Below, piece after piece: positions 1-6,990 of a stretch of DNA of 10,461 nucleotides (position 1 is the stretch's first letter; the number at the start of each line of letters is the position of its first letter). A model generated the notes under the pieces. It did no database searches. It had not been told where the DNA came from and saw only the letters and a program-made list of their open reading frames with translations. Source of the DNA: Rhodocyclaceae bacterium (lineage in GTDB: Bacteria; Pseudomonadota; Gammaproteobacteria; Burkholderiales; Rhodocyclaceae); contig JAFSWK010000167.1 in NCBI GenBank assembly GCA_017444505.1, forward strand, positions 1 through 10,461, given 5' to 3'. The translations under genes were made by a program, and so were the position numbers.

Positions 1-141
1 AAGGATTTTGGCCCGCGCTTCATCGAACTGGCGCGCAGCGTCTACAAGCAAAACGACCGGCGCGCGCTGGTGAAAAAGAAAATCAACACCTATTGCGGCT
101 CGACCATCGTCGAAGAAAAATCCTATACCCAAACTTCCTGA
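1..141 (+). CDS. C-terminal end of a conserved hypothetical protein (DUF6165-like), 5' truncated by window edge
   Basis: Only the last 46 codons and a TGA stop are visible, in frame 1 from the first base. The peptide begins KDFGPRFIELARSVYKQ and ends VEEKSYTQTS. The pattern 'F..RFIELAR.VY..NDRRA..K..IN...GS.IVEEKSY' matches my recollection of the C-terminus of the DUF6165 family, small cytoplasmic proteins of unknown function in Proteobacteria; this is from memory, not a search. The codons are typical of the region and there is no break. The stop lies 17 nt before the ATG of the lipoprotein gene, so the two genes are probably co-transcribed. No biochemical role can be assigned. Reality of the coding region is fairly sure; the family name less so. 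Confidence 0.6.
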   Translation, partial: KDFGPRFIELARSVYKQNDRRALVKKKINTYCGSTIVEEKSYTQTS

Positions 142-158
142 GCGAGAGGAACCACACA

Positions 159-608
159 ATGATGGCGCGAAGCTGGTCTGTTTACGGATGGATTGTGCTG
201 TTTTGCATGGCGCTTGTCGTGAGCGCCTGCGGCAAAAAAGAGGAAGACCCGCTGGAAGCGCTCAACGCGCAGGTCGACCTCTTGCTGGAAGCCTTGCAGG
301 CGCAGCACTCCAGCAAGGCGCTTGCCGTGCTGCACCCGGAATTCAAGGCGCAGGAACGTTTGGGGCAAGACTGGGCGCGGCAGACGATGACCGCGATGTT
401 TCTGCGTTACAGCAACATCGGTGTGCGCGCCATGCAGCGCGAAGCGCGCATGTTCCCGGGCGCGCGCGAAGCCGCCGAAGTCAAGGCGCGGATACTGCTG
501 ACCGGAGCCGAAGGCGTGCTGCCGAGCGACGGCAACTACGTGGAAGTTGATAGCGAATGGCGTCAGGATGGCGGCGAGTGGAAACTCTTTCGCCTGCGCT
601 GGAAATGA
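159..608 (+). CDS. Small predicted outer-membrane lipoprotein of unknown function
   Basis: The product is 149 aa. The start is the first of two adjacent ATGs at 159, with GAGAGGA at 144-150 about 8 nt upstream. The longer in-frame start at 93 lies inside the previous gene and would bury the signal peptide. Residues 4-23 form a type II signal peptide: a short basic/aromatic start, a hydrophobic core (WIVLFCMALVV) and the lipobox VSAC with Cys24 as the lipidation site. Gly25 at +2 (not Asp) predicts sorting to the outer membrane. The mature part starts with charged GKKEED, then an amphipathic helical stretch (about 29-60). It ends in alternating strands with the signature GGEWKLFRLRW, reminiscent of NTF2/SnoaL-like alpha+beta folds. 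That fold is only an impression. The gene follows the DUF6165-like gene by 17 nt. No catalytic motif is evident, so the function is unassigned. Confidence 0.85.
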   Translation: MMARSWSVYGWIVLFCMALVVSACGKKEEDPLEALNAQVDLLLEALQAQHSSKALAVLHPEFKAQERLGQDWARQTMTAMFLRYSNIGVRAMQREARMFPGAREAAEVKARILLTGAEGVLPSDGNYVEVDSEWRQDGGEWKLFRLRWK

Positions 609-690
609 GGGGTGCGAAGTAGCCGTTGCGCGCAGAATCAAAAATATTTCTGCTATAGAATAAAAAAATATTATTGCAGCGGAGCGGGCA
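609..690 (+). promoter_or_regulatory. AT-rich promoter region of the lysR-radA unit with an extended -10
   Basis: This 82-bp gap separates the lipoprotein gene from lysR. Positions 638-675 are strikingly AT-rich in a GC-rich region. TGCTATAGA at 651-659 resembles an extended -10 (TGnTATAAT with one mismatch). The best -35-like hexamer, TTGCGC at 626-631, is 22 nt away and too distant, which fits dependence on an extended -10 or an activator. Transcription from here would give a leader of roughly 25 nt before the GTG start at 691. No rho-independent terminator for the upstream gene is visible in the gap, so some read-through is possible. The call rests on sequence pattern only. Confidence 0.5.
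648..660. promoter_or_regulatory. Possible LysR-type regulator binding site (T-N11-A dyad) over the -10
   Basis: The 13 bases read TTC-N7-GAA, a dyad that fits the general T-N11-A LysR box. It overlaps the -10 hexamer at 654-659. A second, wider inverted repeat surrounds it: AATATTT at 643-649 and AAATATT at 666-672. LysR regulators commonly repress their own gene by binding near their own promoter, so negative autoregulation would fit. This is a motif match in AT-rich DNA, where short dyads occur by chance. Confidence 0.35.
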
Positions 691-1635
691 GTGGCGGATC
701 GCAGATTGCAGGTATTCAGCGCGGTGGCGAAGTTGGGTTCGTTCACGCGCGCCGCACAGCATTTGTACATGACCCAGCCGGCGGTGACCTTTCAGGTCAA
801 GCAACTGGAAGAGCATTTCAACACCCGCCTGCTGGAACGCGGCCACAATGGCGTGACGCTGACCGAAGCCGGAGAAGTGGTGCGGGAATACGCCGAGCAG
901 ATTCTGGCTTTGTCGCAAGAGCTGGAAGCGCGCATGGCGGAACTTTCCGCCACGCCGGGCGGCACGCTGGCGCTGGGAGTGAGTGCGACGGTGGCCGCAG
1001 GCTGGTTGCCGTGGCTGCTGGAAGGGTTTTGCGCGCGCCACGCGCAGGTGATGCCGCGCGTGGCGGTGGGCGCTGCGCAGGCGATGGCGCTGCGCGTAGC
1101 CAACCGGGAAATTGACCTCGGCTTGATGGAAATCGCCCCCGCCAGCGGTGCCTTGGCGTGCGAACAGCTGGCGGAGGATGAACTCTATGCGGTGCTGCCG
1201 CAGTCACATCCGCTGGCGGCGGCAACGGCGCTGACGGCGGCAGAGTTGCAGCCCTTGCCGTGGATTGCATACGACGAGGGCTGCGCGCTGCGCGCATTGT
1301 GCGAAGAGTTTTTCGCCCGCGCGGGCATGGATGCCGCTTCGCTGAACGTGCGCACCCAACTGGGCAGTCCGGAGGCCGCGCTGCATCTGGTCGCCTGCGG
1401 GCAAGGTTTTACCATTGCCCCGGGCGCGGCGCTGGCGCGCTTTGGCGCAGGCGGCAAGCTGGCCTGGGTGGCGCTGGCGCCGAAACTGGTCGCGCCGCTG
1501 TATCTGATTTTGCCCAAAGACAAATATCGCATTCGGCAGGTGGCGGCCTTTATCGAACATGTGCGCCAGAATGTGCCCGCCATCGGGCAGGAAAACGCCC
1601 GCCTGTTGCGTGGCGCAATGATGCAAGGAGAGTGA
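691..1635 (+). CDS. LysR-type transcriptional regulator
   Basis: The product is 314 aa, a usual length for the family. The start is GTG at 691, with GGAG at 681-684 six nt upstream; the next in-frame ATG (769) would cut into the DNA-binding domain. The N-terminal winged helix-turn-helix spans about residues 4-63, with the hallmark run F9-SAVAKLGSFTRAAQHL and TQPAVTFQVKQLE (28-40), then LLERGHNGVTLTEAG. A linker helix (about 65-88) leads to a periplasmic-binding-protein-like effector domain (about 88-300). That domain carries the typical GxLxLGVSAT entry strand and a later GQGFTIAPG loop. It is a cytoplasmic DNA-binding regulator. The effector and regulon cannot be told from sequence. The stop is 2 nt before radA and radA's Shine-Dalgarno lies inside its last codons, so the two genes are likely translationally coupled. 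An autoregulatory site may sit at 648-660. Confidence 0.93.
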   Translation: MADRRLQVFSAVAKLGSFTRAAQHLYMTQPAVTFQVKQLEEHFNTRLLERGHNGVTLTEAGEVVREYAEQILALSQELEARMAELSATPGGTLALGVSATVAAGWLPWLLEGFCARHAQVMPRVAVGAAQAMALRVANREIDLGLMEIAPASGALACEQLAEDELYAVLPQSHPLAAATALTAAELQPLPWIAYDEGCALRALCEEFFARAGMDAASLNVRTQLGSPEAALHLVACGQGFTIAPGAALARFGAGGKLAWVALAPKLVAPLYLILPKDKYRIRQVAAFIEHVRQNVPAIGQENARLLRGAMMQGE

Positions 1636-1637
1636 GC

Positions 1638-3020
<1,383 letters not shown>

Positions 3021-3030
3021 CGGTGCGCGT

Positions 3031-3891
3031 TCAGGCAAAGAAATTCAGCGCGCCATCGAGCGGCGCAAAATCCAGCGTGGCATCGGCCACCGTGCGCAGC
3101 GCCGGTTTGGCGCGCCAGGCAATGCCCAGCCCCGAAGCGCGCAGCATGGGAATATCGTTGGCACCATCGCCCATGGCGATAATCTGGCGGCGGGCGCAGT
3201 GCAGCGTGCGCGTGGTAATCACCAACTGGGGCGCCTTGGCCTGCGCATCCATGATGGTGCCGGTGAGCCGCCCGGTGAGATGACCATCGACAACCTCAAA
3301 GGTGTTGCTGTGCGCCTCGTCAAAGCCCAGCCAGTGTTGCAGGTGTTCCGTAAACGGCGTAAAACCGCCGGAGACCAGCACGGTGTAAATGCCCGCCGCG
3401 CGCAGCCCGCCGAGCAGTTTTTCCGCGCCGGGCGACAAGCGCATCCGCTCGCGGATGACTGCCGTGACCGCCGAGACGGACAAACCCTGCAACAGCGCCA
3501 CGCGCGCAGTGAGCGATTGCGCAAAATTCAGCTCACCCTGCATGGCGCGTTCGGTAATGGCGGCCACTTCGGCCTTGACGCCGTGATAGTCGGCCAGTTC
3601 ATCAATGCACTCAATGGTAATCAGCGTCGAATCCATGTCGCAGATGAAGGCGCGAAAGTTTTTCAGGTGCAGGCGGGTGTCATCGCGCCAGAACACATCC
3701 AGTTGCGCACTGCGGGCGTATTGCGCGATGGCAGCAGCGGCATCGGGGGTTTTGCGCGCACGCGGCAGGTGAAAGCTGGTGGCGCTGATGGGGCGCACGC
3801 TGCTGGCGTGCGAGATTGCAGCAAGATGGGTGAGAACATCGGGCGAGGGCGGTTTGTCGCCCTGTACGATGAGGGTGGTGGAACTGGTCAT
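3031..3891 (-). CDS. serB: Phosphoserine phosphatase SerB
   Basis: The product is 286 aa. It hydrolyses O-phosphoserine to L-serine, the last step of the phosphorylated serine pathway, in the cytoplasm. It belongs to the HAD superfamily. Motif I is DMDST (85-89), with Asp85 the expected nucleophile and Asp87 the acid/base. Motif II is SGGF (174-177). A lysine in the DAQAKA stretch (Lys219) is the likely motif III residue. Motif IV is GDGANDIPML (241-250), with Asp242 and Asp246 positioned for Mg2+. Residues 1-80 form a short N-terminal region, smaller than in E. coli SerB (322 aa); similar shortened forms are usual in betaproteobacteria as I recall. The ATG overlaps the upstream DAHP synthase stop as ATGA (3888-3891). 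No good Shine-Dalgarno precedes it, so initiation probably depends on translational coupling. It converges on radA. Confidence 0.95.
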   Translation of the reverse strand: MTSSTTLIVQGDKPPSPDVLTHLAAISHASSVRPISATSFHLPRARKTPDAAAAIAQYARSAQLDVFWRDDTRLHLKNFRAFICDMDSTLITIECIDELADYHGVKAEVAAITERAMQGELNFAQSLTARVALLQGLSVSAVTAVIRERMRLSPGAEKLLGGLRAAGIYTVLVSGGFTPFTEHLQHWLGFDEAHSNTFEVVDGHLTGRLTGTIMDAQAKAPQLVITTRTLHCARRQIIAMGDGANDIPMLRASGLGIAWRAKPALRTVADATLDFAPLDGALNFFA

Positions 3892-4970
3892 GATTTTTCA
3901 GGGCGTTCGCGTTTGGGCAAAACGTTGCGCAGCTCCTGAGCTGCCGCAAGAATGGCCGCTTCGGTGGTCTCCCAGTCGATGCAGGCATCGGTGACGGAGC
4001 AGCCGTAGCGCAGTTGTGAGAGGTTTTCCGGAATGGGCTGGTTGCCGCCTTCAATGAAACTTTCCAGCATGGCACCGACGATGGAACGGTTGCCGTTGCA
4101 GATTTGACTGACAATGTCTTTCAACACCAGCGGCTGTACTTCCGGGCGTTTCCAGGAATTGCCGTGCGAACAGTCAATCACCAGATTGGGCGCGAGCTTG
4201 GCACGCTGTAGCGCCTGCTCGGCCAGCGAGACGGACACCGTATCGTAATTGGGACGACCGCCGCCGCCACGCAACACCACATGGCCGTAACGATTGCCGC
4301 GCGTGCGCAGGATGGCCGACTGCCCCGCCGCGTTGATGCCCAGAAAACTGTGCGGATGCGAGGCTGAGACGATGGCATTGATGGCCACATCCAGGTCGCC
4401 GTCGGTAGCGTTCTTGAAGCCTACCGGCGTCGACAGCCCGGAGGACATTTCGCGGTGCGTTTGCGACTCTGCCGTGCGCGCACCGATGGCCGACCAGGTA
4501 ATCAGGTCGCCATAGTATTGCGGCGCGATGGGATCCAGCGCCTCGGTGCCCGCAGGCAAGCCCAGCTCATTGACTTCCAGCAGAAAGCGGCGCGCGCGCG
4601 CCATGCCTTCGTCGATGCAGAACGAATCGTTCATGTGCGGGTCGTTGATAAACCCCTTCCAGCCCGTGGACGTGCGCGGTTTTTCAAAATAGACCCGCAT
4701 CACCAGCAGCAGCGTGTCGCTGACTTTGTCGGCCAGCGCTTTCAGGCGGCGGGCATAATCCAGCCCTGCCAGCGGGTCGTGAATGGAACAGGGGCCGACG
4801 ATGACGAACAGGCGCGCATCGCGCCGGTCGAGGATTTCCTGCACCGCCCGGCGGCCTTGCAGCACGGTTTGTTCCGCCTGCGCCGAGAGGGGGATGGCAG
4901 CCTTGATTTCCTCTGGCGAGGGCATCGGGTCAGTGGCGAGAATGTTCAGGTCTTCGGTAAGCTGGCTCAT
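3888..4970 (-). CDS. 3-deoxy-7-phosphoheptulonate (DAHP) synthase, class I AroF/AroG type
   Basis: The product is 360 aa. It condenses phosphoenolpyruvate with erythrose 4-phosphate, the first committed step of the shikimate pathway, in the cytoplasm. The start at 4970 (MSQLTED) gives the normal N-terminus. The open frame extends upstream to 5108, but that extension would overlap the divergent promoter and the Nudix gene. The Shine-Dalgarno is weak. Active-site residues fall at nearly E. coli AroG numbering: GPCSIHD (59-65) with metal ligand Cys61, Arg92, KPRTSTGWKG (97-106), Arg165, Lys186 and Arg234. His269, Glu303 and Asp328 correspond to the remaining metal ligands. The N-terminal extension and the FLGIN segment (209-213) of the feedback site are present. 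Gly211, where E. coli AroG has Ser, suggests tyrosine rather than phenylalanine control, so an aroF-like role is my inference and I leave the symbol open. It is the first gene of an operon with serB. Confidence 0.95.
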   Translation of the reverse strand: MSQLTEDLNILATDPMPSPEEIKAAIPLSAQAEQTVLQGRRAVQEILDRRDARLFVIVGPCSIHDPLAGLDYARRLKALADKVSDTLLLVMRVYFEKPRTSTGWKGFINDPHMNDSFCIDEGMARARRFLLEVNELGLPAGTEALDPIAPQYYGDLITWSAIGARTAESQTHREMSSGLSTPVGFKNATDGDLDVAINAIVSASHPHSFLGINAAGQSAILRTRGNRYGHVVLRGGGGRPNYDTVSVSLAEQALQRAKLAPNLVIDCSHGNSWKRPEVQPLVLKDIVSQICNGNRSIVGAMLESFIEGGNQPIPENLSQLRYGCSVTDACIDWETTEAAILAAAQELRNVLPKRERPEKS

Positions 4971-5068
4971 AATCTGGGAATCATCCGGAAAACCTGCAAT
5001 TATAAGCGCTCGCGCCGCGTTGCAGCGGCAGTTACACTTGCAAAACCAGAACAACGAGAGGCCAGGAC
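4971..5068. promoter_or_regulatory. Divergent intergenic region between the aro-serB operon and the Nudix gene
   Basis: This 98-bp gap must hold the promoters of both divergent units. On the minus side TATAAT (5004-4999) is clear. On the plus side I cannot find a convincing -35/-10 pair for the Nudix gene. CTGCAA at 4994-4999 and TTGCAG at 5020-5025 form a 6-bp inverted repeat 20 nt apart that brackets the minus-strand -10. A palindromic TTGCAA follows at 5038-5043. They could be an operator, but the arms are short. Confidence 0.45.
4999..5004 (-). promoter_or_regulatory. -10 element of the DAHP synthase-serB operon promoter
   Basis: On the minus strand these bases read TATAAT, a perfect sigma70 -10, about 28 nt upstream of the ATG at 4970. 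Transcription would start near 4992, leaving a leader of about 22 nt. No good -35 is seen: the options are CTGCAA at 5025-5020 (15-bp spacer) or CGCTGC at 5027-5022 (17-bp spacer). A poor -35 would be consistent with regulation by a bound factor. Confidence 0.55.
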
Positions 5069-5674
5069 ATGAACGAAGAAAACGAAGAAGAAACCCGCCT
5101 GCGCGCACTTTTTGCCCGCTATCCGGGGCAGGTGCTGCCCACGCCCGAGTGTTCGGACAACGACGGCGGCGGCACGCCCGCCGCCGTGCTCGTGCCGCTG
5201 GTGCGCCGCGAAAGCGGTTTGCAGGTGTTGTTGACCCAACGCTCGGACGCGCTGGAACACCACGCCGGGCAAATCAGCTTCCCCGGCGGGCGCGTGGAGC
5301 CCGAAGACGCCAGCGCCGTGGTCACCGCCCTGCGCGAAGCCCGCGAAGAAACCGGCCTTGCGCCCGAAGCTGTCGAAATTCTTGGCGAACTGCCGCAATA
5401 CCGCACGACTACGGGTTTTTCCATCAGCCCGCAGGTCGGCATCGTCACCCCGCCTTTTACGCTACGCCTGCAAGCCAGCGAAGTGGTGGAAGCCTTTGAA
5501 CTGCCCTTCGCCTGCTTCAACGACCCCGCCCGCTATCAGCGCATCAGCGTATTTGTCCCTTCGCTGAACGCAAACCGCGACTATTTTGAAATCACCGGCC
5601 GGGGGCGCACCATCTGGGGTGCGACCGCCGGCATCCTCTGGCGGCTGGCCGGAGCCTTGCGGGCAGTAGAGTAA
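5069..5674 (+). CDS. Nudix hydrolase, NudL / CoA pyrophosphatase type
   Basis: The product is 201 aa, close to the usual size of this group. ATG at 5069 has GAGAGG at 5056-5061, 7 nt upstream. Residues 38-60 hold the start of the Nudix fold with LLTQRS (54-59). The subfamily signature HHAGQISFPGG spans 64-74, and REAREETGL (89-97) supplies the Mg2+-binding glutamates of the Nudix box. The GQ[IV]SFPGG element upstream of the box is typical of the coenzyme A pyrophosphatase branch (E. coli NudL/YeaB, eukaryotic NUDT7/8). These are believed to cleave CoA and derivatives to 4'-phosphopantetheine and 3',5'-ADP. The substrate is therefore inferred from the subfamily and not proven. No signal peptide is present, so it is cytoplasmic. 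It is transcribed away from the aro operon and appears monocistronic; the next gene is 159 bp downstream with its own start signals. Confidence 0.9.
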   Translation: MNEENEEETRLRALFARYPGQVLPTPECSDNDGGGTPAAVLVPLVRRESGLQVLLTQRSDALEHHAGQISFPGGRVEPEDASAVVTALREAREETGLAPEAVEILGELPQYRTTTGFSISPQVGIVTPPFTLRLQASEVVEAFELPFACFNDPARYQRISVFVPSLNANRDYFEITGRGRTIWGATAGILWRLAGALRAVE

Positions 5675-5833
5675 GGTTTCGGCCAGAGTGGCAAAAACAA
5701 AGTTTGCCCAATATCAAACAAGCGCCAGAAAGGCTTTCGGGCGGCAGACATCATGGTTTGACGGCGCACCAGGGCGGTAGAATCAAACTGCTGCATGTCA
5801 TCAAAAAAACAAATTTCATGGAGGAAGAAGAAA
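5675..5833 (+). promoter_or_regulatory. Intergenic region with candidate promoter for the alcohol dehydrogenase gene
   Basis: No gene is seen in this 159-bp gap. Two hairpin-forming sequences lie in it. GGCAAA (5690-5695) pairs with TTTGCC (5703-5708), just past the Nudix stop. An imperfect palindrome CGCCaGAAAG/CTTTCgGGCG occupies 5723-5743. Neither is followed by a T-run, so neither is a good terminator. TTTGAC (5757-5762) and TAGAAT (5778-5783), 15 bp apart, are the best promoter candidate, giving a leader of about 45 nt. A strong Shine-Dalgarno, GGAGGA (5820-5825), precedes the dehydrogenase start. Confidence 0.4.
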
Positions 5834-6907
5834 ATGAAAGCCATGGTGTATTACGGCAAAGGCGACATTCGTTTTGAAGAACGTCCCAAGCCTGTCATCC
5901 TTGAACCGACAGACGCGATTATTCGCCTGACCAAAGTCACGATTTGCGGCACCGATCTGGGCATCTGGCACGGCAAGAATCCGGAAATCGAGCGCGTCGC
6001 GAAAGAAAAAACCGGCAGCTTCAACGGGCGCATTCTCGGTCACGAAGGCGTTGGCGTGGTGGAAGAAGTCGGCCTTGCGGTGCGGCGCTGGAAAAAGGGT
6101 GACAAAGTCATCATTTCCTGCGTAAGCCGTTGCGGCAAATGCGAAAACTGCCAAAAACAACTGTACGCACACTGTCAGGACAAAGACGGCAGCTGGATTA
6201 TGGGCTACATGATTGACGGCACACATGCCGAATATGTGCGCACGCCGTTTGCGGACAATTCCTTGTACCCCTTGCCCGACGATCTGGATACCGACATTGC
6301 GGTGCTGCTTTCCGATGCCTTGCCGACGGCGCACGAAATCGGCGTGCAGTATGGCGGTGTCAGGCCGGGGCAGACGATTGCGATTGTCGGCGCCGGCCCC
6401 GTCGGCATGGGCGCCTTGCTGACCGCCCAGCTCTATACGCCTGCGGAAATCATCGTCATCGACCTGGACGACAACCGTCTGGCGATGGCAAAAGAACTGG
6501 GTGCCAGCAAAATCATCAATTCCGGCAGAGAAGATGCGGTGGCCGAAGTGATGAAATTCACGGACGGGCGCGGTGTCAGTTGTGCCATGGAATGCGTGGG
6601 CTATCCGGCCACCTGGGATATTTGCCAGAGGATTATCAAGGAAGGCGGCCACCTGGCGAATCTCGGCGTGCATGGTCAATCGGTGAATTTTGAAATCGAA
6701 AAACTGTGGATTAAAAACCTCACCATCACCACCGGTCTGGTCAATACCAACACCACCGGCATGTTGCTCAAAGCCTGCTGCGCACACAAACTGCAACCCG
6801 GCAAACTAGCGACCCATCACTTCAAGTTTTCTGAAATGGAAGAAGCCTACAAGGTGTTCAAAAATGCAGCAGAGCACAAAGCGATGAAAGTGATCATTGA
6901 ATACTGA
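5834..6907 (+). CDS. Zinc-dependent alcohol dehydrogenase, medium-chain (MDR) family
   Basis: The product is 357 aa. ATG at 5834 is 8 nt after GGAGGA and gives the usual MKAMVYYG start; an in-frame ATG at 5795 would add 13 basic residues and has no such ribosome site. The N-terminal GroES-like catalytic domain carries Cys38 (TICGTD), His70-Glu71 (GHEGVG) and Asp161 as likely catalytic zinc ligands. The structural zinc lobe is Cys100, Cys103, Cys106 and Cys114. The Rossmann domain has GAGPVG (186-191), and Asp210 at the end of the second strand favours NAD over NADP. Overall it resembles the threonine/secondary-alcohol dehydrogenase branch. It should interconvert an alcohol and an aldehyde or ketone in the cytoplasm, but the substrate is unknown. 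It stands alone with its own start signals and terminator. Its codons use more A/T than those of neighbouring genes: three 60-base lines I counted by eye came to 53-62% GC, against 72% for one radA line. Confidence 0.93.
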   Translation: MKAMVYYGKGDIRFEERPKPVILEPTDAIIRLTKVTICGTDLGIWHGKNPEIERVAKEKTGSFNGRILGHEGVGVVEEVGLAVRRWKKGDKVIISCVSRCGKCENCQKQLYAHCQDKDGSWIMGYMIDGTHAEYVRTPFADNSLYPLPDDLDTDIAVLLSDALPTAHEIGVQYGGVRPGQTIAIVGAGPVGMGALLTAQLYTPAEIIVIDLDDNRLAMAKELGASKIINSGREDAVAEVMKFTDGRGVSCAMECVGYPATWDICQRIIKEGGHLANLGVHGQSVNFEIEKLWIKNLTITTGLVNTNTTGMLLKACCAHKLQPGKLATHHFKFSEMEEAYKVFKNAAEHKAMKVIIEY

Positions 6908-6926
6908 CGGCATTTTCCCCGGCAAT

Positions 6927-6954
6927 AAAAAGGCGGCTCGCAAGCCGCCTTTTT
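6927..6954. terminator. Bidirectional rho-independent terminator between adh and tamB
   Basis: AAAAAGGCGGCT (6927-6938) and AGCCGCCTTTTT (6943-6954) are perfect complements around the 4-nt loop CGCA. This makes a 12-bp hairpin with a GC-rich top and an A/T base, ending in a T-run on both strands. It lies 19 nt after the dehydrogenase stop and 36 nt after the tamB stop (minus strand), so it can serve both convergent genes. Confidence 0.93.
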
Positions 6955-6990
6955 CTTTTGCTTCCGCCTGCATTTTCCACTGCCGCCGGC

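Noticed and set aside
93..158. Upstream start for the lipoprotein gene
   Set aside because: It lies inside the preceding coding region and would put 22 basic residues ahead of the signal peptide. ATG at 159 has the good ribosome site.
4971..5108. 46-residue N-terminal extension of the DAHP synthase
   Set aside because: It would run through the divergent promoter and into the Nudix gene, is Cys/Phe-rich and unlike any DAHP synthase N-terminus. The start at 4970 matches family length.
5690..5708. Hairpin GGCAAA/TTTGCC after the Nudix gene as a terminator
   Set aside because: The stem is only 6 bp with a 7-nt loop and no following T-run.
5816..6796. 326-codon minus-strand open frame across the alcohol dehydrogenase
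   Set aside because: It is antisense to a gene with complete zinc and NAD motifs. No recognisable domain and no start signals.
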